Counted from the first letter of the stretch, positions 1 through 6,065 are shown. The stretch is 6,991 nucleotides of DNA from Bacteroidales bacterium (GCA_024400715.1 JAKSMH010000051.1:1-6991); one strand, 5' to 3'. Program-made: numbers and translations. The notes: generated by a model from the sequence alone, not told the origin.

Positions 1-650
1 ACGTGGCCGGCTACCTGGTCAAGTGATTGAAGATTTCCGTTGTCCTGAGCATAAAGGATTTGATATTGTCCAACTTCTCCAGTCAAATGTTGATAAGGAA
101 GCCATTGTAAGTGAATGAGTTTTCGACATACATCCACACTTGAACAATTGAGAATCATATTGTTTTGGGGAAACTGCGTCATTGTTCCGGCAATGGTCAG
201 TCCGCTGTTGAAGCAACTGTCGATAGCCGCGATACGGTAATAGTGACTGGAACCCGCATCGTGGATGGTGCTAACCCAGTGGTTGCCCAAAACGGTGTCA
301 ACGGCTGGCCACGGACCGCCGGAGCTGGTGGCGTGATAGATAATGCAGCCAATGGCGTCGGAGGAGTTTTGGGTCCAGCCCAACTCGATTCTTTGGGAAG
401 CATAGTTGACGCTAACACTGTCTAATGTTGGAGTGGCGGGTTCGGTTCCGTCGGAGAAAGTGCCGCTTTTTACTCTCGTCCTGAATTGGCAGGCGGGATT
501 AATGTCTTGGGCATAGTTGAAAATGCTAACGTAATAGGAATAGTCTTCTTGGCAAACCTGAATGGTGTCGCAATAGGTGGTTGAGGTTTGCGGAACTTGT
601 GCAATACGGATGGGCTCAGGGTCGCGAGTACCTTGACGCCAAATGGAAAA
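1..650 (-). pseudogene. Continuation of the FN3-like secreted protein in a shifted frame, cut by the left edge
   Basis: Reading the minus strand from 650 in the frame whose codons begin at plus positions divisible by 3 gives 216 stop-free codons to the window edge. The sequence continues an FN3 unit: FSIWRQGTRDPEP, then TTYCDTIQVC and YYVSIFNY. A third unit follows (RIELGW, IGCIIYHATSSGGPW, SHYYRIAAIDSC) and the start of a fourth (LIHLQW, GQYQILYAQDNG). The W, IxY/IYR-like strand, Y-R-I and Cys positions match the pattern of large Bacteroidota gliding/T9SS-associated repeat proteins. There is no signal peptide or convincing start here, so it is the downstream part of the gene starting at 1179, not a separate gene. 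The break may be a real mutation, a recombination product between repeats, or an assembly error. It is called a pseudogene fragment only because the frame is broken in this sequence. Confidence 0.65.
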
Positions 651-1179
651 GGATCCGTGATGCGATTGCCCTGAGAGAGCCCGACCGCCAAATAGAGAAG
701 GTTTGATAGGCACAGGTGGCGGGAAATGGCTCTGGCAGCTCCCATTGGAGTAGGGCACGGCTGTTTTGGGTAGGATTGCTTCCCGTGGGCGTGAGACGCA
801 AAACCATACACCGCATTGTGTCGGAAAACGCATTGCCTTCGGTAGCGTGGTCGGCGTCTGGCGTGACATTCAAATAACAGTACATATTGTCAACGTCGGG
901 TCCGGCAGTGCTGCCAAAGACGTCGTTAAAGTTAAATTGCGTCGAACACACGGTGTCGTCGGCATTGACCGTCTGTGCTAAAATGTAAGGTCCTGCCTCA
1001 CTGGTGCTTACCCATACCTGAATGGTGGAAATTCCCGCATACAAATTAGGATGATTCCAATATACTTGACAGTCTGTCGCATTATGATTCATATTGATAC
1101 ATTGGAGCGTGGGCGGTATGATGGCCCGGGTCGTCCCCATCAATATCATCATTAGTAGCGATAGAATATATCTTTTCAT
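616..1179 (-). CDS. Secreted fibronectin-III-like repeat protein, N-terminal part, ends at a premature stop
   Basis: This ORF starts with ATG at 1179 and encodes 187 residues. Residues 1-19 form a signal peptide (MKR, hydrophobic LLMMILMG stretch, cleavage plausible after TRA), so the product should be exported. The mature part begins a first FN3-like unit (residues about 22-70: VYW near the start, IQVWVS, then GPYILAQTV) and a second unit starts near residue 123 (MRCMVLRL, then ALLQWELPEP). Several Cys residues fit an envelope or secreted protein. From about residue 163 the frame no longer looks like the family, and it stops at 616-618. The expected continuation lies in another frame (1-650), so the gene is frame-disrupted. 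The start lies 20 nt after the stop of the M16-like gene with no promoter between, so it is probably the last known member of that operon. Such proteins in Bacteroidota often carry a T9SS C-terminal signal, but the C-terminus is outside the window. The exact function is not recognised. Confidence 0.75.
   Translation of the reverse strand: MKRYILSLLMMILMGTTRAIIPPTLQCINMNHNATDCQVYWNHPNLYAGISTIQVWVSTSEAGPYILAQTVNADDTVCSTQFNFNDVFGSTAGPDVDNMYCYLNVTPDADHATEGNAFSDTMRCMVLRLTPTGSNPTQNSRALLQWELPEPFPATCAYQTFSIWRSGSLRAIASRILFHLASRYSRP
637..699 (-). repeat. Imperfect direct repeat at the frame break (copies 49 nt apart)
   Basis: The 14-nt plus-strand segments 637-650 and 686-699 differ at only two positions (cgccaaatggaaaa and cgccaaatagagaa). 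On the minus strand each encodes F-S-I-W-R, but in different frames, because 49 is not a multiple of 3. The five codons differ only at synonymous positions (TTC/TTT, TCT/TCC, ATT/ATT, TGG/TGG, CGG/CGT). Removing 651-699 joins the two frames and gives about 17 residues between the conserved Trp and the IWR strand, close to the spacing in the other FN3 units of the protein. Confidence 0.7.
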
Positions 1180-1199
1180 CTTTTCTTTTTGATATAAGA

Positions 1200-2486
1200 T
1201 TAATTAATCTGACCTGATATTATCGTGAAAAATTGATCGCGTTGGAGCATTTGCTGCGCCAATGTCAGGCCTTTTTCGGCGTTAAATTCCTTGATGGCTT
1301 GTAGTTGTAGTTTGAATTCGGTATCGCCTAAACCGAAATCGTCCCAGGTGGAATATTGTGTCATCCAGGAAACGGTGTTATCTACCTTCCGAAGCAGTTG
1401 TCCCGCCAAATAGCTCTTGACGATGGATAGTTCTTCTTCGGGAACGGGTTCTTGGGTCAAAAGCCCCATTTCCTTATAGCATTCTTCAAGGGCTTGTCGT
1501 GTCACGTTGACATTTACTTCACTTTCGATGTAAAAGAGAGACGATTTTTCGTAATATAGTGAACCACAGCTTATTCCGTAAGTGTAGCCATTGGTTTCTC
1601 GTAAGTTACTCATCAGTCGTGAACCAAAATATCCGCCCAAAATAGTGGCTAATATACCAAAATCCCTACGTCGTTCGTCATTATAGGCCACAGATTTTTG
1701 ACAGATATAAAATGAAGACTGCATACAGTCAGGATGAATATCAATAATCGGTTCTTGCTGATAATGAGGCGTATAGCTTGAAACATCTAAAAAGTTGGCT
1801 TGCCCGTGGGGAATATTTTCGCAAAGTTGTCGCAGACAATCGACAATTTCTGCCGAAAGGTTTCCTGCCGCAAAAGCTCGAATGTTTTCGGCACAGAAAC
1901 TTTGTTGGTAATATTGCTGCAAGTCTGCGGTGGTGATGGCACGCAAATCGCTTTCTTCCAGTATTTTTCCGACCAGGCAGTTGTTGCCGAAAAGTTGGTG
2001 CAGCATCAGCTGAGAAGCACAATAACCGACCTTTTCCTTGTTAACGGCTAAATCTTTGATTTTTCGGTCTTGCAGCAGTTGCAGATAGGTTTCCTTAAAA
2101 TGTGGATGTAACAGAAAATCAAAAATATACGGTAAGGCAATAAGGCAGTTGTTCTTCGGAATGACGATGGATATGGTGACGTATTCAATGGAAATGCTAA
2201 CGGAATAGTTGACCCCGTAATAATCCAAAAATTCGTCCACTTCGTAGATGTCGTGTTGGGGTGCGCTTTCTTTCAGCAAGAGATAACAAAAGGCAGCCAC
2301 GTTTTTCTTAGGTTCGTAGCAACTTCCCGCTTTTATTTTAAGCTGAAAGTGAATCAAATCCAAGTCGTTGTTGTCAAATTGTTTGACGGTAATGCCGTTT
2401 TGAAGAGGTATAGAATGAGGAAGAACCAATTCGAAATCGGTGTAGTCTTTTATTTTCGGTGACTTGGTTCTATCAAGAATGTTCAT
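1200..2486 (-). CDS. M16 (insulinase/pitrilysin) family protein lacking the zinc-binding HxxEH motif
   Basis: The 428-residue product fits a two-domain M16B peptidase-like protein of normal length. The N-terminal domain has the family's opening (LQNGITVKQF, then FQLKIKAGSCYEP at about 47-59), but where active enzymes have HxxEH it reads AAFCYLLLKES (about 64-74), with no His pair and no downstream Glu set. The second domain keeps the usual GGYFGSRLMSNLRE and GYTYGI block (about 284-305), whose Arg and Tyr contact substrate in the non-catalytic half of active M16 pairs. It therefore probably works as a chaperone-like or regulatory partner, or needs an active M16 encoded elsewhere. No signal peptide is visible, suggesting a cytoplasmic or membrane-associated location. 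The ATG at 2486 is preferred: the 9-codon upstream extension begins with TTG and overlaps a -7 box. The gene lies 59 nt after the CHU_C anti-sigma-like gene and 20 nt before the FN3 gene. Noncatalytic M16 homologues of this kind are common in Bacteroidota. Confidence 0.85.
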   Translation of the reverse strand: MNILDRTKSPKIKDYTDFELVLPHSIPLQNGITVKQFDNNDLDLIHFQLKIKAGSCYEPKKNVAAFCYLLLKESAPQHDIYEVDEFLDYYGVNYSVSISIEYVTISIVIPKNNCLIALPYIFDFLLHPHFKETYLQLLQDRKIKDLAVNKEKVGYCASQLMLHQLFGNNCLVGKILEESDLRAITTADLQQYYQQSFCAENIRAFAAGNLSAEIVDCLRQLCENIPHGQANFLDVSSYTPHYQQEPIIDIHPDCMQSSFYICQKSVAYNDERRRDFGILATILGGYFGSRLMSNLRETNGYTYGISCGSLYYEKSSLFYIESEVNVNVTRQALEECYKEMGLLTQEPVPEEELSIVKSYLAGQLLRKVDNTVSWMTQYSTWDDFGLGDTEFKLQLQAIKEFNAEKGLTLAQQMLQRDQFFTIISGQIN

Positions 2487-2510
2487 AACATTTTCATCAT
2501 ATACATTATG

Positions 2511-2518
2511 CAAAAATA
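2511..2518 (-). promoter_or_regulatory. Possible Bacteroidetes -7 box before the M16-like gene
   Basis: On the minus strand the site reads TATTTTTG, matching TAnnTTTG, 24 nt upstream of the ATG at 2486. No TTTG -33 element is visible at the usual 19-21 nt spacing. It may let the M16-like and FN3 genes be expressed apart from the sigma/anti-sigma genes, or may be a chance match in AT-rich DNA. Confidence 0.35.
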
Positions 2519-2545
2519 CATATAATAGTTGAGAAAAATTTGCTT

Positions 2546-3424
2546 TTAACGAATTAATAATAACTGTCCTTTGTCAATATGTTCTTGTCCGTTGGAGTCT
2601 TCGTATTTGATGAAATAGATGTAGCTTCCGCCGTCCATCATAGCTCCTTGGTACGCACCGTTCCAGCCGTAATTCAGGTCGCGGCTGGTGAAGAGTTTCT
2701 GTCCATTTCTTGCATAAATGTCCAATTGGTAGGATTGTAATTCAATGTTCGTGACAGGGACGAAAACGTCATTGAGGCCGTCACCGTTGGGGGTAAAGGC
2801 ATTGGGAATGGAAAATGGTGAAGCTGTTGGCTTGGAAGGCGGGGTGACCGCATTGGCACGGATTGCCGTTTCGGCATTTTGGTGAGACACTGACTTTTCG
2901 ACAGCTTTGCTGTCTGCATTTTCTTTGGTCGTCTTGGTCGTTGATGAAGTGGTGGTTTCTGTTTTGACAGGTACGGTGGGATTAACCGTTGCCGTTTCGG
3001 TATGTGGTGCGGCCGCTTCTTCAAGGTGAATTTCTTGTGTGGGCAAGGTCTCCGTAGAAATAGCTTCGGCTAAGGTTTCTTTTGCTTCATTAACTTCCAC
3101 GTTTTCCGTTTTTGGCTCTTCAGTGATGTTTTGGGCAGGACCTTTATCGGAAACAATCATAGTATTTTCCGTTTTTCCTTGCTCTTCAATTGCTTCATCT
3201 ATTACTTCAATATTTTTATTTATTCTATTGTTAATGAGTATTATAGATGTTGAAATAGCAAGTACTCCAAGAACCGTGTAGATGATGATGTTCCGGACAG
3301 ACTGCCGACGCAGATGCTGGGTCCATTGTTCATTGTTTTGAATTTTGGACCAAAGATCTGTCTCTGGTTTAGCTTCAAAGTTGGAGAGCTTTTCCTTGAA
3401 AATGTCGTCTATTTTCTTATTCAT
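2546..3424 (-). CDS. Anti-sigma-like one-pass membrane protein with periplasmic CHU_C (T9SS type B) domain
   Basis: The product has 292 residues. Residues 1-44 are a charged cytoplasmic segment whose start (IDDIFKEKLSNFEAKPETDLWSKI) resembles the N-termini of Bacteroidetes anti-sigma factors. Residues about 45-65 form one membrane helix (NIIIYTVLGVLAISTSIILI). Residues about 70-203 are a low-complexity linker rich in Thr, Glu, Lys, Ala and Pro. Residues about 204-292 are a complete gliding motility-associated C-terminal domain (CHU_C), with IPNAFTPNGDGLNDVF, YARNGQKLF, GWNGAYQG, GGSYIYFIKY and the final KGQLLLIR. There is no cleavable signal peptide, so N-in/C-out topology puts the CHU_C domain in the periplasm. 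The ATG overlaps the sigma gene's stop (ATGAATAA), indicating translational coupling and supporting an anti-sigma role. Known: CHU_C domains direct cargo to T9SS. Inferred: here the domain is membrane-tethered and may sense T9SS state or a partner. The anti-sigma activity itself is inferred from context and the N-terminus. Confidence 0.85.
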   Translation of the reverse strand: MNKKIDDIFKEKLSNFEAKPETDLWSKIQNNEQWTQHLRRQSVRNIIIYTVLGVLAISTSIILINNRINKNIEVIDEAIEEQGKTENTMIVSDKGPAQNITEEPKTENVEVNEAKETLAEAISTETLPTQEIHLEEAAAPHTETATVNPTVPVKTETTTSSTTKTTKENADSKAVEKSVSHQNAETAIRANAVTPPSKPTASPFSIPNAFTPNGDGLNDVFVPVTNIELQSYQLDIYARNGQKLFTSRDLNYGWNGAYQGAMMDGGSYIYFIKYEDSNGQEHIDKGQLLLIR

Positions 3425-3959
3425 AGTTTTCGATTTTTTCTTTTAGTGCTTTTTTTGCCTTGAAATATTGCGATCTGACGTTGGCGTGAGAGCAACCCAG
3501 CATTTTGGCGATTTCTTCTTGTTTATAGCCGTCGATGGCGCAGAGGTTGAAGACAGTTCGGTAGCCATCGGGCAATTCTTGGATGAACTTGAGCAGTTTC
3601 GCTTCTGGAATAGTTTCGTAGTTTTCGCAGTAAACGTCAGCAATGTCGGTTGTCAAGTCGTCAAGCGGAACAATGTGTGGGTTGTTGTTTTTCAATTTGA
3701 GAAAGTCCAAAGCCGCATTGGTTGTGATGGATTTTATCCAGGAAGTGATGGCGTTTCCATCGTGTAATTGTTTGATGTTGATGAAGATTTTGACAAAAGC
3801 GTCTTGGGCAATATCCTCGGCGTCGGTGGTGTTTTGCGTGTAGCGCAAGGCAATACCGAAAACCAGACCGCAGTATTTGTCATACAGCTGTCGTTGGCTT
3901 TCTGGTTTGTCGGCTTGACAACCTGCCACGATTTCCTTGTTTTTGACTGTCCGTTTCAT
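3417..3959 (-). CDS. ECF-type RNA polymerase sigma-70 factor
   Basis: The product has 180 residues, normal for an ECF sigma factor. Region 2 covers about 20-90 and contains DAEDIAQDAFVKIF (46-59), the core-binding and -10-recognition part, followed by ITSWIKSITTNAALDFLK. Region 4 covers about 120-173 (LPDGYRTVFNLCAIDGY, then a helix-turn-helix: QEEIAKMLGCSHANVRSQYFKAKKAL). It should direct RNA polymerase to a small regulon in the cytoplasm. The ATG at 3959 was chosen because the family-like sequence begins there; the 35-codon upstream extension starts with TTG, is Lys-rich and lies in the leader downstream of a -7 box. Its stop overlaps the start of the membrane anti-sigma-like gene by 8 nt, the usual arrangement for a sigma factor and its inhibitor. 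It may control its own operon, but the sequence does not show this directly. Confidence 0.95.
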   Translation of the reverse strand: MKRTVKNKEIVAGCQADKPESQRQLYDKYCGLVFGIALRYTQNTTDAEDIAQDAFVKIFINIKQLHDGNAITSWIKSITTNAALDFLKLKNNNPHIVPLDDLTTDIADVYCENYETIPEAKLLKFIQELPDGYRTVFNLCAIDGYKQEEIAKMLGCSHANVRSQYFKAKKALKEKIENYE

Positions 3960-4052
3960 CGCTTTGTTTTTATATAGACGATATTTTTTGAAAAATGTTG
4001 CTTTGTCGTGAGTTTTTTTTCTTGATTTTGATGAGTCGAATTTTTTAATCTG

Positions 4053-4060
4053 CAAATATA
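4053..4060 (-). promoter_or_regulatory. -7 box of the sigma operon promoter
   Basis: The minus-strand sequence TATATTTG matches the Bacteroidetes TAnnTTTG consensus and lies about 93 nt upstream of the sigma-factor ATG, implying a leader of roughly 85 nt. No good TTTG -33 element is found at 19-21 nt spacing, so the promoter may need an activator or be read by an alternative sigma. Confidence 0.5.
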
Positions 4061-4112
4061 ACAAATTAACGAATGATAAATCGTTTTATTATCAAGTGAA
4101 CTGCGTAGCAAA

Positions 4113-4137
4113 GTAGGGACGCAATTTATTGCGTCCG
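4113..4137. repeat. REP-like palindrome in the divergent spacer
   Basis: An 8-bp perfect inverted repeat (GGACGCAA at 4117-4124, TTGCGTCC at 4129-4136) with loop ttta, preceded by gtag. It sits between the divergent sigma and mpg promoters, so a terminator role for either gene is unlikely. Its form, GTAGG plus a GC-richer stem within AT-rich spacer, resembles dispersed intergenic palindromes of bacterial genomes. Only one copy lies in this window. Confidence 0.6.
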
Positions 4138-4162
4138 CCATTCAAGATAGGCGTGCGACAGA

Positions 4163-4178
4163 ATGTGGTGCGCCACAT
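4163..4178. promoter_or_regulatory. Dyad upstream of the mpg -7 box, possible operator
   Basis: ATGTGG and CCACAT form a perfect 6-bp inverted repeat with loop tgcg. It ends 26 nt before the mpg -7 box, abutting the place where a -33 element would lie, so a bound regulator could affect mpg transcription. The match is short and the role is inferred from position only. Confidence 0.3.
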
Positions 4179-4204
4179 CTTTCCATTTTTGTTTAATAAA
4201 TTCG

Positions 4205-4212
4205 TATCTTTG
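4205..4212 (+). promoter_or_regulatory. -7 box of the mpg promoter
   Basis: TATCTTTG matches TAnnTTTG 18 nt upstream of the mpg ATG, giving a very short leader. This supports the start at 4231 over the upstream in-frame TTG, which would lie in the REP-like palindrome. A canonical -33 TTTG is not evident. Confidence 0.5.
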
Positions 4213-4230
4213 CCATCTCAAATTGATGCA

Positions 4231-4824
4231 ATGAAGATACCGCTTTCTTATTATCGGCAGCCCGATGTCGTGGCTTTGGCCCGCGACCTGATTGGCAAGT
4301 ATTTGTTTACGATGGTTGATGGCCAGTTGGCGGGTGGCATTATCACGGAAACCGAGGCGTACAAAGGGGTAGGTGACCGTGCCTGCCATAGTTTTGGCGG
4401 TCGCCGTACCCGCCGCAACGAGATGATGTATCACGTCGGCGGCGTGGCGTATGTCTATCTCTGTTACGGGATGCACAGTTTGTTTAATATTGTGACGAAT
4501 CTGGAAGATGAGCCGGAAGCCGTGCTGATTCGGGCTATTTATCCTACTCACGGAGAAGAATTGATGCTGAAACGCTTGGCTAAAAGTAAAATGTCGGCGG
4601 CTTTGACCAACGGTCCCGGAAAATTGACCAAGGCCTTGGGCATTGCGATGCGGATGAATGGAACACCATTGGATTCGGAAGAAATCTGGTTGGAAGATAG
4701 GGACTTACAAATCCCAGACAATAGGGTGGATGTCACTCCTCGGATTGGCGTGGATTATGCTGGCCCCGATGCGTCTTTGCCATACAGGTTCGTCACCACG
4801 TATTGCCCGATAGGGCAGGAATAG
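4231..4824 (+). CDS. mpg: 3-methyladenine DNA glycosylase (AAG/MPG family)
   Basis: The product has 197 residues, the usual length of bacterial AAG/MPG glycosylases (PF02245). The family removes alkylated and deaminated purines (3-methyladenine, 7-methylguanine, hypoxanthine) in base excision repair. Residues matching the human active site are present: E42 (general base), Y44 and H53 in the ETEAY...ACHSFGG block, Y76 and N86 in the YVYLCYGMHSLFN block, and R101 in VLIRAIYP. NGPGKLTKALGI (127-138) and TPRIGVDYAG (169-178) are also typical, so it should be active. The ATG at 4231 was chosen because homology starts at once (IPLSYYRQPDVVALARDLIGKYL) and a -7 box lies 18 nt upstream. The gene is divergent from the sigma operon and converges with the DUF2851 gene, overlapping its last 70 nt. 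No terminator can be placed between them. Confidence 0.96.
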   Translation: MKIPLSYYRQPDVVALARDLIGKYLFTMVDGQLAGGIITETEAYKGVGDRACHSFGGRRTRRNEMMYHVGGVAYVYLCYGMHSLFNIVTNLEDEPEAVLIRAIYPTHGEELMLKRLAKSKMSAALTNGPGKLTKALGIAMRMNGTPLDSEEIWLEDRDLQIPDNRVDVTPRIGVDYAGPDASLPYRFVTTYCPIGQE

Positions 4825-6065
4825 CATTTCCTTTTCTTGCAAAATGAGGAATATATTTCCAATAACGCTTGACTAGTCATTGCGGAGTTGATGGGGAAAG
4901 GATATTGCCCAAACTGCCGGGTGATGTTGTTGTCTTCCGCTGCGGTTTCTTCCAAAAGAGTCAGCCCATCGCTTTTCATCTTGTCGTTGCCGGTGAAAGT
5001 GCCGTAGGCAAACAGCAATGGTGCCAATGTGTTGATAATCAGTAAATCTAATGCGCTTTTCCCTATGTGGCAATGGTGTCTCTTGGTGGGTTTCCCGAAT
5101 TGGAAATGTGTTTCCCAATATTCGTTAGGGTTAATGGTGCTGAACTTGGACAGGATGGTGTTTGCCGATGACTTGATGACCAATTCCTCGAAAATGTTTG
5201 GAAAGCAAAACAACAATTCGCTGAATTGAGCCAAGCGAATGCAGGGAAAGTTGGTGGGGCGCAGTCGCAGGAGATTCCAGATTTTCTGTTCCATCGGAAT
5301 AAGTCGATATTTGTATCTGAGATAGTCATATTCGTTTTTCAATAGTAAAAAATAATCATCTCGGATGGGATTGTCGTCGTTTAACATACCGGCCTGGCCA
5401 AAAACGAGTGCATAAACCTGAAGTTGGCTTTCCGAATGGCGCTGAATGATTTTATAGGGTAGGTTTTGTGCCAATAGTTCAAAGGCCGTGCCATTGACGT
5501 TAAATCCGAAATTGACGGCTAAGGTGCGATAGGTCAGTTCTTCCCAATCGTCGGCACATTGATTGAGTAACCTTAGCAGTTGCTGCTGCCGGCGCAAAAG
5601 CCGTTCGACGGCGTAGGAGGATAAAATCGAGGTGAGTGTCAAGGGGGGAATGTCCGCAATGCTTGGTCCGCAGGCCACCGTCTGGGTGGACAAGGTGAGT
5701 TTCCGGTATTCTTCCAGCATCTTTTCGGGAAGATAATTCTTCAGTTCCAAGGTTGGAATGACTTCCTGATCCTTCCGGATTACCTCCATATCGGCATTGT
5801 AAACAACGTGTAAAATGACGGATAAATACTTCTCATCCTTCTGATGATGATGCCTGTACCAGTCCGAGCCGTTGACGTGTATTTCCACGTCGCCAGCCCA
5901 GATGATGTCGTCGAGACGGATGACGGCCTGCTTAAAGTCGGGACCCGCATCTTGATGCGCCAGTCCCGGACTGATAATATGTATTTCCTGTCCGTTGGTG
6001 GTTTTGAGTTGGTTGTGCCGAAATAGTTTGTTCTTCCATAAATACTGTAGTAGTTCTTCTTTCAT
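4755..6065 (-). CDS. DUF2851 family protein
   Basis: The 436-residue product matches DUF2851, a Bacteroidetes-restricted family without an established function. The N-terminal part shows the characteristic block: MKEELLQYLWKNKLF, then DAGPDFKQAVIR (39-50), WAGDVEIHVNGSDWYRHHHQ (56-75) and YLSVILHVVYN (80-90). The centre is helical and Leu-rich. The C-terminus carries the Cys-containing signature (SSFCKKRKC then SCPIG, C409, C414 and C417), followed by a 16-residue tail. No signal peptide or membrane segment is seen, so it is probably cytoplasmic. The conserved Asp/Glu/His set (D43, E61, H63, D68, H72-H74, H86) could bind metal or be catalytic, but this is inference. The ATG at 6065 fits the family start and has a good promoter upstream. 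The last 70 nt overlap the end of mpg on the other strand. Confidence 0.92.
   Translation of the reverse strand: MKEELLQYLWKNKLFRHNQLKTTNGQEIHIISPGLAHQDAGPDFKQAVIRLDDIIWAGDVEIHVNGSDWYRHHHQKDEKYLSVILHVVYNADMEVIRKDQEVIPTLELKNYLPEKMLEEYRKLTLSTQTVACGPSIADIPPLTLTSILSSYAVERLLRRQQQLLRLLNQCADDWEELTYRTLAVNFGFNVNGTAFELLAQNLPYKIIQRHSESQLQVYALVFGQAGMLNDDNPIRDDYFLLLKNEYDYLRYKYRLIPMEQKIWNLLRLRPTNFPCIRLAQFSELLFCFPNIFEELVIKSSANTILSKFSTINPNEYWETHFQFGKPTKRHHCHIGKSALDLLIINTLAPLLFAYGTFTGNDKMKSDGLTLLEETAAEDNNITRQFGQYPFPINSAMTSQALLEIYSSFCKKRKCYSCPIGQYVVTNLYGKDASGPA
4804..4817. repeat. Short palindrome inside the mpg/DUF2851 overlap, coding CPIGQ on both strands
   Basis: TGCCC and GGGCA flank gata. Read on plus it gives the last residues of the glycosylase (Y-C-P-I-G-Q-E-stop); read on minus it gives the S-C-P-I-G-Q part of the conserved DUF2851 Cys motif. 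It is not followed by a T tract on either strand and lies within both coding regions, so it is not called a terminator. Confidence 0.6.

Noticed and set aside
165..425. Plus-strand open frame of 86 codons opposite the FN3 gene
   Set aside because: It is antisense to well-supported FN3 coding sequence, has a Gly/Val/Ala/Asn composition typical of a shadow frame, and has no promoter or recognisable domain.
720..735. Programmed ribosomal frameshift at the TTTCCC run
   Set aside because: A +1 shift here would join the frames but yields about 35 residues of unlikely sequence between the FN3 Trp and IWR strand; no stimulatory structure or known family precedent was evident.
470..811. Minus-strand open frame of 113 codons spanning the frame break
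   Set aside because: It is the third minus frame. Its Pro/Ser/Leu-rich translation has no FN3 pattern, whereas the two other frames carry it on either side of the break.
2487..2513. TTG start extending the M16-like protein by 9 residues
   Set aside because: The extension has no family similarity and begins within a -7 box; the ATG at 2486 is a better start.
3960..4064. TTG start extending the sigma factor by 35 residues
   Set aside because: The extension is Lys-rich leader sequence downstream of the -7 box; sigma region 2 spacing fits the ATG at 3959.
4129..4230. TTG start extending the glycosylase by 34 residues
   Set aside because: It would begin inside the REP-like palindrome and upstream of the -7 box at 4205-4212; family similarity begins at the ATG at 4231.
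4804..4840. Palindrome followed by a moderately T-rich stretch as a mpg terminator
   Set aside because: The stem is only 5 bp, no uninterrupted T tract follows, and both arms lie in coding sequence of two genes.
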